Assembly (NCBI GenBank): GCA_038496675.1
Contig: CM076653.1
Span: forward strand, 9,496,407-9,560,406
DNA from: Rachycentron canadum
Taxonomy: Eukaryota > Chordata > Actinopteri > Carangiformes > Rachycentridae
Reading direction: 5' to 3'
Length of the DNA stretch: 64,000 nt
Position 1 is the stretch's first letter; each line of letters opens with the position of its first letter. Shown here one piece after another: positions 22,059 through 34,800 of the stretch. The translations under genes were made by a program, and so were the position numbers. The notes below the pieces were generated by a model. It saw nothing but the letters and a program-made list of their open reading frames with translations, searched no databases and was not told the DNA's origin.

Positions 22059-25000
22059 ACCAGTAACTTGCTGGAACACATTTAGATCCTGAGTAGAACT
22101 CCTCAGTGCCCACTCATCACTCTGCGTGGTGTTTGAAGATTACTACGCTCAGAGACATCCTCACTGGGCATCCAGGCAGCTTAGAGGCCAAAATCCATAA
22201 TCCCTTACCCTTCATGGGAATTCTCCATGCACTTCAACATGCTGAAATACAGCCCCGCTGCAGCAGCCACTCATGGTCGAGGAACTACTGCAGCCGGAGG
22301 CCGAGATAGATGGATGACATGTCTCAATGAATGTGGGAGGAAGTTAGATTTAAAAATAAGTTATATACCACGGATAGCTTCTGCCCAGAAATCTAATCTA
22401 AAGGAATGTTTCTTGCATGGTATTTTTTTTATTTCTAATGTGTGTGCTCTACCTCAGTCAGTCCACATGCACTGGTAACTGTTTTATGTATACCATAACA
22501 GCCCAGACGACATTATTTACTGAAAATATGGGTGCTTCGGTGGGATTCAGCAGCTGCACAGCCTTTCCATTCGTCGTCTCAATAAAGAATTTCCTCCGAG
22601 GCTTTCCTGCCTTATTAAAAAGCATAAATAAGTGTAGTTCCTTGATTTAGTAATCTGCATGAACAAGTAATATGTAAAGTTTTTTTTTTTGTACTTGGAG
22701 GACCAGTGGGGTTCAATTTTTCTTCCTCTAGGCTACAGTCTAATGCTTTGTTAGACTGCTGCGCTAAAACTTGTGTAATAGCTTGGGGAGTTTGTCTTGC
22801 AGCAAACAAGAATAATGAAAATAATCTCGTATTCACATTTGGTATTTTCTCATTATGAAAGCATTTCTTGACTCTAATCCCTCTGTTTTTTTTTTTTTTT
22901 CTTTCTTTCTTGAGATGTACGCGAAAATCTGAGGGCGACGAAGAAAAAAGGTCAGAGCAGGTTTTAGTCAAACCTCAGGTAGCAAGAACACACGTGTAGA
23001 AACCAGTGGTTTCTAACTCTGCACCATCTGTGCACACCTTTTTTTTTTTTTTTTTTGATTTACAGGGGTGTCTTTTAAATTTTTTTGTCAACCTTTTCAA
23101 GGCAGTTTGCAAGGACATCCCCGTTCCTCAGACTCCATACCTTTGTCTACAGCATGTTGAGCTCTAACCTGGACAAAATGTCAGCATGATTGCCCTTGGT
23201 CAGTGAGGAGCTGGACCGTTACCCAGCACTACCGGCCTAACCTGTATCAGAGCGTTGCAGCTCTCTCTCCCCGCTGTTTGGCATGCTCCGTGGCACCAAG
23301 TGCTGAGGGCAGAGCGTGTCGTCGAGCTGGCAGCGGCCTGAACTCGTTCAAGGTTACTCTTTGATTTAATGGTGATGCATTTTTTAAAACTGCATCATCC
23401 CTCTCTCTCTTGCCACAGCGCCTAGTCCATCTCTGTCACAAACACTGGCTGTGCGTCTCACCTTTAGCAGTGGAAGCACCAGGAGAGGTTGTTTAAGATA
23501 TAAATCAATGGCAAACGAAGCCCCAGCTCCTGTGCAAGATGGCCCTGATTGTTTTACCTGCCGGCTTGTTTTAAAGGCAGGACGGCGAAGGAAAACTGTT
23601 CTATATATTTAGACGATGACATGGGAAAATGGTCTACTCATCATGTAGACAGCTGCTTGCGCGGCCACCAACAATCATCTCTGACTGCAATGCCTTTGAT
23701 GCTTTGATGCATAACCAGGTGCTGTGGTAAAATGTAACACCTTGGTGATTTCCTCTGCCCTCCTGAAGATGTAAACGATGGAGAAAAGCATCTGTTTGTT
23801 CCTTATTGTGTCTCTTGTCTTGTATAAATAGCATCACCTGGCTCTGTACTTGGTGATGTTTTTGACAAGGTGAAATTTTGGTAATCATCACCTTTCCCTG
23901 CGGTTGTTCCAGCAGACGTACACTGACAGCATTGTGTATCACAAAAATAGATCATCAACCAGTTGCTCTCGTGCTCTGAGGCGCGGCTGCTCGTGAACGA
24001 GCCTAATCGTCGGTGGTTAGCATCTGTGCACGTTCGCAAACACACTCACACACACTGATATATTCAGCTGATCGGACACACAACTTTCTTTTTCCTTAAC
24101 TGAAATTAAATCTGAGCTATTCAGGCATGAGAACATGAGTGTTTGTGTCGTGTGGCAGCCTGTTATAGAAAGAGATGAGGATTTCTGATAGCAACAAAAA
24201 AAAGATAAATCACAGGATAGAAACGGGTCATATTCATGAGCCATGTAATCCTCTTATATCTCGTGTCATTTCAGAAAAAAAAAAAAAAAATCACATCTTT
24301 GCCATCAGGACTTCTGTGTCTGGTTTGATAAAGCTACCTCTCACAAGAAGAGGGAAAGTGCGAATGAGGAAACCTGATGAGCAGAAATTAGACAAACACA
24401 AGTTAGTGCTGAGAGGCTGCAGTCAACAGAGGGATGCTTATTTACTCAGTGTTGGGAGGATTTCTTGGAAGCCATGTGCAGCTGTGCATGACTATGACCA
24501 GCTGTATCAGCTAAAGAACCAGCTTCTGCTATCTTTCTAAATTAATGTTAAATTTTAAAATTTCATCCTTAACCTGTGGCAATGTGGCTCTTCTCTTAGA
24601 AACACAACATTTTGATCTGAACACCTACTTTCTGCTCTAGTTTCTGTCTTTATGTCTTGAAAAACTGATAAAATCACACACTGACTTTTCAAATGATCAT
24701 TTTCATCCTGCTAGTTGCCTTTTAAGGGATAAACCATGTATATGGTTACAGGGGATATAACCAACTGTAGATACCCTTATAGTCTTACTGATACATGACT
24801 GGAATTAATTATCATTTATTATTATTATTATTATTAATCTCTTGATTTGGTTTAATTGTTATTTGCTTTATTTATTAGCCTATACATTTACTGTTTAGTC
24901 TGACGTTCAAATGTCATCTACATCATCTACAATAATGTAAAACAGGGAAAAGTGCAAATTTTCATATTTAAGATGTTGAAACCAGACGATGTCGGACATT

Positions 25001-25190
25001 TGTGCTTGAAAAACAGCTCTTATTATTGCATCTGTCCATCGTGGGAGAGGGATCCTTCGTCTGCTGCTTGTTTCCTTTTTTTTTTAACCCCCCTTTACCA
25101 TATTTGAATTGAGGGTCTGAGTATAGAGGTAAAGCCCTTTGAGACAAATACATCAACTATAAGTTGACTTGAGTTGTGTTGAAACAGTTG
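22059..25190. other. Intergenic DNA, no gene seen
   Basis: Homopolymers at 22681, 22889, 23038 and 24275, and an (ATT)n tract at 24815-24837. No feature with coding or RNA support. Confidence 0.5.
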
Positions 25191-25194
25191 ATCA

Positions 25195-25523
25195 CAGACA
25201 ATAAGAGATTCATTTTGATAGTTGGTTGATCTAAATTGATTAATTGAAGTCATTTATTCAGCAAAATGCCAAGTATTTACTTGTTCCAGCTTCTCAAATG
25301 GGAGAATTATTTGCTTTCCTCTGTTTTACATCATTGTAAATTGAATATCTTTGGTTGGTCGGACAATAGGAGCAACAATCTGGAGACTTCGCTGAGGCCT
25401 TGGAGAACTTGCCATGGTCATTTTTCTCAATTATCTGAGGTTTTATAGACTAAAAAATGAAAAAGCTGCTAAAAACTGATGAATTTATAATGAAACTATT
25501 TGTTAGTTGCAGCCTTATAAGTG
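25195..25523 (+). mobile_element. Best copy of MITE-like repeat family A
   Basis: Contains TTCCAGCTTCTCAAATGGGA, then TGTTTTACATCATTGTAAAT, then TTTTATAGACTAAA, and ends TTAGTTGCAGCC. I know these segments in this order from a common dispersed repeat of percomorph genomes. Reverse-complemented, its end aligns with the start of the copy at 8951. Confidence 0.7.
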
Positions 25524-26269
25524 ACCGTAATGATTCATTGCCCTGCAGGTTGTTCTTTCAGTCGAATAATTGATTCATTGACTTTTTGTTTCATTTCTAT
25601 ATATTGACAAATTGTATAATTAAAATCAATGAAATCAAAGTTGACTCAGCAATTGGGTCAATAAAGCACAGACTGGACGCTGGTTATCTGGACCCACTGG
25701 GTGACCAATCGAACCAAGAGTTTCAACCCAGGGTTCATATTACTTGAATATTTACACAAACTATTATTATTTAGACAAAACAATTTCAAGCTTTACCTTA
25801 AAATTTTCCCTCGTGTTGTTTGTAGAAGAGTTAGCGTAGCATGTGGCACAGCTTTTATAAATAACCCAACAGTCGTGTAAAAAGGACATTGTGTGATTAA
25901 CTGCTTTTAATGAGTGATTAATGATTAATGTTGTGTGTCATATGTTTAATTGCATCATTTCTTTGTTAATTTTAAACTCGTGCAAAGCGTCTCGAGTACC
26001 GTGAAAAGTTCTCTACAAATGAAATGGACTATTATCTATTATTGCTCTAAAGAATAACACTAGTCTACTCAACTCTGATTTTAGACGGAGTTAGTTTTTG
26101 TGTCTGCGTCTGTAACTGTTGAACACTTTACTAGTTCCTGTAATGTTGGTTTTTTGTAACATCAGCAGTCTTGAGAGTTTCACCTCAGCGTCTGCTGCGT
26201 TCATTGTCCTGGTCCTGTGAAAATCCTCGCAGTGAAAGCAGCGTCTCCATGTAACGTGCTGAAGGGTGG

Positions 26270-26960
26270 AGCGGCCGAGACGTCCAGATGACGGATATTT
26301 GAAGGCAGCCAGATTTCTCTTAGATTCATGATGAGCTGAGTAGCATTAGATCATAGATGTGCGAACAGCAAAATGGGAGAATTAGACAGTCGCTGCTGTC
26401 AGCCATTATCCAGTGCAGTGGGAATTGACAGTGTTACGATGCTAACATCCATTAGAGCAATTAGCTGCGACACACAGGTGCCCTACATTTCAGTCTTTCA
26501 GAGACCTTTCATTAAAAGCCTCAAAATATTCTTAATTTCCACACCCCCTTCCAAAGAGAAATCTGTATACCAAATGTAATATAAGCAGCAGGAAAGAATT
26601 AAATAGAGCGTAAACTTAATTTCATGTTGCCACAATTCATTCGATTCATATGGGCTTAATAGTATTGTTCATTTTCCTGCATATTTAGGGGTGAAGTGTT
26701 CGTACCTGGTTATGTCTAGGGGGCATTAAGTCTGACTAATGAAATGACTCTATCCTCAGTGGCGTTTTAATCTATTCACTGGGAAAGTAATTGACAAGCC
26801 CACAGTATGTGCATTAGGATAGCTCCGGCACCAAAGGACAGCTGTCACTAAAGCAATTAAAATGACAAAGGTTAATTAATTCTCTCCGGTTTTTACCTGA
26901 TATGAGACATTCACAATGAGTGAGTTTTCATTTCCGGAGGAGTAATAGTGTTTTGAGGAG
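26270..26960. promoter_or_regulatory. Candidate conserved non-coding element
   Basis: A non-repetitive block of about 700 bp, rich in homeodomain cores (CATTAGAGCAATTAGC at 26451-26466, GGTTAATTAATTC at 26871-26883) and TGACAG/CTGTCA sites. Its texture differs from the repeat-laden flanks. Conservation itself cannot be seen from one sequence. Confidence 0.3.
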
Positions 26961-26981
26961 AGTAATTTATTTGTGATTTGA

Positions 26982-29900
26982 AAAAAAAAAAAAAAAAAAA
27001 AAACACCAGCCATTGTCTGATAGAGCCTTTAATATGTCAATACCTCACACAAAACTGTGCCTCAGGACAGTTTCAGCCCCAGATTTGAAATGAATTCTGC
27101 AGCAGCACATGATCTGAAATGACAATTGGTGGTAGTTGTTTTGTTTTGTTTTTTTTAAGTAAGGTGCCTATTATTTCTTCTGTAGTGGCGCAAACAAAAT
27201 GTGATTTGTTTATAAATGAGGTCTGTGAGGATGTTTCGCACTTAAACGTTCAATTTGAACAAACGTCTGTAAGTGGAAAAGCGAAGCTCTACATTTTCCC
27301 TGCGGTTGGGGGTCAAGCGGAAGAAAACCAAGACGCAAATAATTACTATGCCAACCACCTCTGACACCACGAGAGCAGAACCCAAGAACTTTCTAATCCA
27401 CCTAAATGTCAAAGCAACGTTCGCAGCCCTCCCTCCGTGTGAATCTCCACAGGCTGCCAAAAGGCCAGTGGTTAGTCATCTGTTTACTCCTGCAGCTGCT
27501 GGGTGTCATTGGGACTCTGAAGGAGAAATCCCATGATTCTCTCTGCCATTTCTGACAGCTCCCGCCCAGACCACATTAATCAGGGATTGTGGGTGAGCTA
27601 GAGGATAGACGGCAGGCATGGATGGCTCCGGCCCAGGACAACTGAACCGAGGGAGAAGATCTGGGCCCAAAGATAACTCACACGTCCAGACACTGCTGGG
27701 TTGTAATGCTGTCGGTTTCATTCATACACAGAGAGTTCATTAAATGGACAGTTCTCAAAGGAAACGGCCACTTGGCCTTGTTGCCGGGTAAAATGGTGCT
27801 TTGAAATTAACATAATTTAAGAATTGGTGGCTTTAAAGAGGAGTTAAATGAACCCAATCTGTCCCAGTTGTGCAAATGATTCTCCAAGAAAAAGGTTTGC
27901 TGAATTGAGGTTATTATATATTTGAGAATGATTTGAATTTAATTTCTAAAAAGAATTGTATTTAATTATTTAAGTCTACTTTCTACAGCCCCTCCATTTA
28001 ATAATGTCATCTAGTTCTACTAAAGGTACAATCAGTAATCTAAATGTTAACGAAACATTAGCTCTTGAGCTAAAGGCTAAACCTCCCACAACTGACAGGT
28101 CTTCCGACATGGAGACTAAAATTGGACCAAAAAACTAAAGCCCAACATTAAATTCTGTAAATTGTAGTTTTATTTATTCGATTTGAAACACACACAAAGT
28201 TGATTTTTTTTTTTTTTTTTTTTTGTCTTTTGTCAAACTTGTACTGTAACTGAATCGATTTCTTTGACAGCTAGGGGGCAGCAAAACAATCTTTAAAAAC
28301 ACCACTGACAAATGACAACCTTATGAAGCAGTTTTGGGTCATGTGTTAGCCTTTAGCAGATACATTAAAGTATTTATTTGGAGTCAAACATTCACTCTTG
28401 TTTGGTCTCCACCAGCTCTTGAGTAAAAATACCTGACTCTTTAAACATCTAAATGCTTCACTAAGTTCATCAGATAGTTTCCCCATCTGCAGCTGCTGAT
28501 GAAACCAGTGAGTCTGAACTGAAACAGTAAAGTTCATAAAAACAAAACAATGAGCTAAAAGGTGCTAAAAGAGCTCGGGGGAACTGCTGAGTCGAGCAAT
28601 AATCCTCTTTGTTCATCACAGCGACCGACACCTTTCTCATTACACGCAGTCATTTGACTAATTGTTGATGTTAAGATATTGATTAGTGCAGCTTTAAGTT
28701 GTATTCGCGAATCCATCCATTATATATGATTGTTTTTTTGGGCCTTAAACAGTAAACAACACAATACATTGCGTTCACTCAGACGACATCAGTCAGGGGA
28801 CAGATCCATCTCTCAGCAGCTCTCACACCAAACACTTTGGTGCCAGACTGTTTACACTTGTAAGATTATGTGCATAATGAGGCTGCATTGTCTCTGCAAA
28901 GTGCTGCTTTAATTCTTTGAAGCTGAACAAACTGTCCCTGGCACATTTGGGTAGGGGTGGAGGGATATCAAAGTCACTTTATTGAGATGAAAGAACTGGC
29001 CCAAACAGCAATCTGAGACATTAGTCATTCCTTCTTCTCAGTGACAGAAACATGCTCTCAATTTACGAGTCAGGTGCTTCCAGTGATTTCTGCCCTCCTT
29101 GTTCCTCCACATCATAAATTCCTCTTTATGCTCACTCATCCCACAGGCGGACCCCTATTCTCCGGCCTGCCTTGTCAGAAAATACACCCCATGTAGGCAT
29201 ATTGGATGTTGTCCAGGCTGCCATTAGCAGTTACTGTGTCGCGTATACCATAGCGTACACCATGAAAGAGCACTGAATTTAAATAGACAGCAGTGATTGC
29301 GCCCCTAGGTGCACATTTGTACGTTTTTTTTTTTAACAGGTTTTCTATTGGCACTTTAATTCATTCTTTCTATGGTGTTGACTCTGCAGAGCTCCCACTT
29401 ACACTGTGTTCATTTCCTCTAAATGCTTCACGTGGAGCCACTGGCTCCCAATTTATATAATGAAGGTTTAATAGCCAATTGGAACATCCAATATCATTAA
29501 CAGCCAGTGTTAGTCTCATCCTGAATTTGCCTTTTTTTTTTTTTTTTTTTTGATAACCAGAGGTGCTAACGTTTGATAGGTGAAACGTGTGATTAGCACC
29601 CGCTGTTCAATGTATGTCCTGTCTCCTCCGGAGCAAGAAACCACATTTTACCACTTTTCACTTAGCACAGTGTTTGTTCCCTTTAAGCCTTTGTTATTCA
29701 GCATCTCTATGATTTTCTCTTTCACCTTCTCTAATATCTATTTTTTTTTTTAAAAACATTTTAAAAACAACTTTTGACCTCGTTTTTTTCTCTCATTATC
29801 TAACACTTTTTCCATAAAAACCATTATTCTAGCATGTACAGCTACAGTTATTTTTGGACAATGTAGGGCCACAGTGGCCCTGATGCTTCTTACCACTGGC

Positions 29901-30116
29901 TGCTTGTTATGTCATGTTAGTGATGCGGGAGATGAAATTTATGATACTGGACTTGTTATAAGTTCACAAAAATAAGAGCAGTGTCTAAATGTCTAAAATG
30001 GAAATGCGGGAGCGAGAAAACAGCAGAATTAGAGCGCAGTAATGTTTGATTTTTTTTTTAAGAAGCAGTGCAGAAAAATGATCTTCTGTATCTCTGTCAT
30101 CGTGTGTGTCTTCTGC
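26982..30116. other. Intergenic DNA 3' of nxph1
   Basis: No gene. Several homopolymers (26982-27003, 28207-28224, 29533-29551), a CTCF-like motif at 28267-28282 and a 15-bp palindrome at 29866-29880. Confidence 0.5.
28267..28282 (+). promoter_or_regulatory. CTCF-like motif
   Basis: ACAGCTAGGGGGCAGC fits the core of the CTCF consensus (C-AG--AGGGGGCAG). A motif match only, between ica1 and nxph1. Confidence 0.3.
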
Positions 30117-31018
30117 AAGTTTTATTTATTTATTGCGACATTTACTTGCTTATGTTTGATCTGACGGGAGCCCTCCATTGTTTTCATTTACTGCGCGCCA
30201 CCCGTGGCCTTAAACCGGCTAACACATAACACAGAATTAAAATAGAAATACTCTTTCTTTTTTTTCTTTTTTTTTCTTTTTCTCCTGTAACAATCGTGAC
30301 TTGATGCAGATTATTTCTGACAGCTGCAATAACATGAAAATATAGATGGACGTTATTCAGTTGTTTACCACAGTCGGTTCATGCATGGACATGGACGAGA
30401 TTCCAACAACAATATCAGAGAGGTATATTCACTCTAACACTCACACTGCAGAAAACAACACCGCTCAAAATATGTTTGCTTTTTCGATTATGCCCTCTAA
30501 TGCACACTGACAGAATCTTCTTATTTGCATTGACATTTACGTGTTCGCAGTGATTACCAGAGACTGATTGGAAAAGACAGAAAAGCATGATTGAGACGGA
30601 AATACACTATCAACATAAACAACAAAATTAGCAGGAGAAAACATTAATAAAATTGTTTTCTGGTCTTTGTGTGGAATCCACAATATTTACATAAATACAA
30701 TCAGCATATTTTTATGGTTGGCTTGAGAATTTCCTTTCAATGTAAGTAGCTATGCATATAATATGAGTATTGCAAGCCTATAAATGCTTCCCTAAATGCT
30801 CTCTCATAATGACCTCGGGGCAGGTCTGTTCATTGGAGCAATATCAGTCTGGCGACAAGGATATGTTAGCTGTAATAATGCTTGTCAACATTTCAAGTTT
30901 GAAGTGTCTTGACTCCATTTTCATTCAAATTCAAATAATCTGACATCACTCAGGACCCGGCAGCCTGTCTCTGTGTCTTTTTTTTTTTTTTTTTTTTCCT
31001 CCTCGTCTGGTCACGTGA
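30117..31018 (-). other. nxph1: nxph1 3' UTR, candidate poly(A) signal
   Basis: Minus-strand AATAAATAAATAAA (plus TTTATTTATTTATT, 30121-30134) is the first strong signal after the stop and gives a UTR of about 0.9 kb. A T-run at 30978-30997 lies just 3' of the stop. Confidence 0.45.
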
Positions 31019-31819
31019 TCACCCGGTGGGGAGGTAGGGGGTGTCACTGTGGTAGTTGTAGTCTGGACACACCTTCTGCACCAGCTTGTAGTCGGTGCTG
31101 TAGAAGGTGATGAAGATGCAGATGACTTTAAAGGGCTTGGAGCACAGCCAGGACACGTGGCTCTGGGTCTGCTCCTGCGGGCAGCTCTGCGATGGGTCAT
31201 GGGCACACAGTGAGTTCCTGGTGCCCTTCTCCACCTTCTCGTACTCCACCCTGCAGTTGAACAGCTTGGTGTCCTTGGTCTCCAGAGCTGTCTGCTGCTG
31301 CTGCTGCTGCTGCTGCTGGTGGTGGTGGTGGTGGTACTGCTGGTGGACCTGGAACTCCACAGCTTTGGTTGGAGGAACAAGTCCCACGGACACGTTGCCC
31401 TGACCGGTTGAATTATGGCGGAAATAGACGCTGAATGTCCCGTTACCGTGATCCACGATTTTACCAGTGATGAGAAGGTTGAGCTTCACCGTCTTGATGT
31501 TAGAATGAAAGTCGCCCCAACCGAACATCTTCTTGAACTTGCCAGTCTTGACAATGGGCCTCCTTTTGGTCCTGGATCGAGGGTCGTGGGGGTTTGAAGC
31601 ATTGTAAAGCCAGTTCCACTGCTCCTGTTTAGAGAAGGAGTCTGCATCCTCATAGTTCAGGTCCAGAGAGGTGAAGTTCTCTTTGCCATCGAGTGTCTGG
31701 GACAGGAGACGGCTGATGGAGAAGGCCTTGCTGCTTTCGGTCCAGTAGGTCTTCACTTTGGATTTTGAACTTTCTCTTAAGTCTGAATTTCCTGAACTCG
31801 GCGAATTAGCACTGGAAGC
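31019..31819 (-). CDS. nxph1: nxph1 exon 2 (mature protein)
   Basis: 801 nt, phase 0. Acceptor GTTCTTCTTCTTCCAG. It encodes ASSANSPSSGNS to the stop TGA (31021-31019) and the whole mature protein, including the neurexophilin domain. Confidence 0.96.
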   Translation of the reverse strand, partial: ASSANSPSSGNSDLRESSKSKVKTYWTESSKAFSISRLLSQTLDGKENFTSLDLNYEDADSFSKQEQWNWLYNASNPHDPRSRTKRRPIVKTGKFKKMFGWGDFHSNIKTVKLNLLITGKIVDHGNGTFSVYFRHNSTGQGNVSVGLVPPTKAVEFQVHQQYHHHHHQQQQQQQQQTALETKDTKLFNCRVEYEKVEKGTRNSLCAHDPSQSCPQEQTQSHVSWLCSKPFKVICIFITFYSTDYKLVQKVCPDYNYHSDTPYLPTG

Positions 31820-34800
31820 CTGGAAGAAGAAGAACGACAAAACAATAGTGAAAATTTAAAACTTCAGCTGCACAATACTCAGACAGGTTCATTGTGGCTA
31901 TATTTTTTGGAGCCCGTATAAATTTTGTGTGCAAAAATATCAGGTGTTTCAGCTTCCTGTGTGTTCTCCAAAAGAACATTTCAGCAAATGACCAAAAACC
32001 ATGTATATTCACGTTGAAGTGACAAAGCCACTAGTGATGGAAGGAATTATACAATATGAAGAAGGAAATAGTTGAAGGTTCACAGATGAAAGCCAGATTT
32101 TGATGTGGCCCTTTCCTACCAAACCCTTTTCCTTTTTATCATGATTATATTTATACTATGATAACAAAGATCCCCTGACCTCGGCACTAATAGTACACTA
32201 CAACGTTTCCCTATCGTCAACCAAGTCAGTTTTACCTCAACTAAACCAAACCCCAACCAATGTACAGTCATATCAGGAATAAGACACTGAAAGGTCAGTG
32301 TCTTCTACAGGTATGGGTCCTTTTGGAAATCACAGATAACCAATATATTCTAGTTATTAATTCTGTTGTTGAATTTGGAGAAATTGTTGTTTTAAAGTAT
32401 TCATTTAAATTACATCACAACACCTTGTTGCCCTCACACAAAATACAGTGTAATGGCTGTTTATCTCCAATAGAATATGCCTCCATGAATTTGGCAATAA
32501 ATTCAGGACAATGATGAGATGTTTTAAAGTTTGTATATACCTTAACCTATATCTTTGGTGAACACGGGGTGAAATTTGTGGGTTCGGGTTATGAAGCATA
32601 AATTAATATTCCAAAGGTTTCTATGGGTTTGCAAATCTTTCTGAACAGAATTAGATGGAACCTCCGTCTACAAAATCAATGAATCTTCTAAAGGACGTCT
32701 GTGCACCCTCGGTGATGAAGGTGATGAAAGTGAGTGAGCGAACATCAGTGGTGGATGTTAGTGGATACGGCTGAAGAATGTTTGCTTTTCAAACCAGAGA
32801 TCAGAGATGTGTCGTGTGGCAGTCTCACATTCAAGGGACTACATGTAAATTTTCTCTTGCCGGGAGTGGGTGATTGTCTCTTTACAAGAGCTTTGGCTCT
32901 TGTTGCGTTTTCCAAGACAAGAGGTTATAATACGCCATCTGAGCAGCGCTACGTCTTCAGGGTAGACAGGAGGCTGCAGTAAGTTGGAAAGCGATGAGCC
33001 GGGCCGTGGCTAGCTGGTTAGCATGAAAGAATCAGTAGTATAGAACTAAAGGAAAAGACATGATCGAGACAAGAATTACTGGGTGTTGCTTTCCACCTCT
33101 GGAGACAGCTCTTGGTGAATTAAGATAAGAACGAAGTTTGATCGACACAGATGTCGATGCTAACGCTGGCTAAACTTACATATAGCTCCTTTAATGTTGG
33201 CTTTATTGTGTTGGTTTATTTGGCAGTACGATGATATACACCCCCCCCCCCCCCCCCAAAAAAAAAAAAAATTTTAAAATTTTATAATATTATAACATTT
33301 TCCCCCAAATTAATCAGTTTTTTTTTTTTTTTTTTTGCAAAATTGTACAAGGTCCATGCTCTGTGTGGCATTAGTGTTGTGTGGCCATAAGCTCGCTTAG
33401 CGTTGACATCCTTCCAACCCAATCTCCTTGGTGACAGTAAGAAAGAAAAAAACCCAACAAATACAAATGATTTATCCGACGTGTCAGCACCTGTAACAAA
33501 CGGTGTTAATGCTGTAACTAAGTCTTACAGTCTGTGAAACGTCCTGCGCAGGGCGTCCTAATCAAGATTAAGGGTATTCCTGCCGTACATCGAGATGAAT
33601 GAAGCGCTTCTTGGGTGCAGACGTGATGCCACAGCAGACTATTACCTGCTGAATGTGCCCTGAATGGGTGATTGATGATTCATTCTGTGTCTCTCCTCTA
33701 ACAATCACACAGATGAGAGAGCGAAGACTTCCCGTGCACCCCGCCGAGGCCTGTGACAGTGATGTCCAAGCCCCGGCCGAGGAACGTGACAGCAGATCTA
33801 TCTGGTCGAAACGTTTATATTTCGTACCTGCACGTTGCGATCGATACTCTGAAAATAAGGTCTTCTCTCATTCAGAAAGTTCACCGAATGACATTGTAGT
33901 ACTGGAGACCAGAGACCTGAGACGAGCTGTTTCTAACTAAACCGTTGTAGGAGTTGTGATCTTCCTCTGAAGCCCGCGTTCATTTTATGCACTTGGCTTC
34001 GGAGCGGAGGAGTTTGAAAAGATGGCCTCCAGCTGTTTTGAAGAGACCTCAATGATGAATGACCTGATGTGAACGAACCGTTAGTGGCATTGTGGAGACT
34101 TTGCCTTAGTAGCTGTTTCATCTCCCCCACCCCTTCTCTGAATAGAGATAGACAGCCTGAGCCTTTTTTTTAAATGCAACATGATACATTCAGAGATTGA
34201 AACCTTTCAAACCCAGAAAAAAAAGTTGTGAAACAGCCAGATCTTTGCATCCAGTTGGTTTTATAAAAGGAGAAGGAAGCTGCGGGACCTGCACAGGGAA
34301 ATGTTTGTAGTGACGAGGTGAAGAGAAATATGAATTTCAGCAGTTTCCTTGTGCAGTGGGGCAGTTAAACTGTATTAATGAACACCTTCTTTTGTCTTCC
34401 ATTGCTGGAAACTAAAGTCTGTCATGTTGCCTTTCTGGTGATATATTGTAAAAAGATAAAGTGGGTGTGAGGATGAGGGAGGTTTCCTGTTCAGGATTTA
34501 TTGGCACCATTACAGTCAAACATAAAGCTCCTTAGGATGTAAAAGTTCAGTGAAATAGCACCTTATAGACTGTCAGCCAAGGAGCTATAAAGTCGATTAT
34601 CACTTTATAGCCCAGTCTTTATTTTTGGGCTTAAGAATATTTCATATTTGATCATGTTTGAGTCATTTCTGTTCATTTAATGGAACAAATTAAGGTTACA
34701 GCAGCAATAATACAGCTGCTAAGTTAAGTTGATGGGTTAACACGATGAACGCGACAAAAACCACCATGCAGGTGTTTAAACAGATAATGAACAACAACAT

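Noticed and set aside
22615..22971. 118-residue minus-strand frame in the ica1-nxph1 interval
   Set aside because: Lys-rich from homopolymers, no recognisable domain, no splice context.
30946..31380. 144-residue minus-strand frame rich in Ser/Thr/Arg
   Set aside because: Out-of-frame reading of the nxph1 exon; the conserved frame is 31819-31019.
31107..31403. 98-residue plus-strand frame with Cys and Trp runs
   Set aside because: Antisense shadow of the nxph1 CAG/CAC tract; no independent coding signal.
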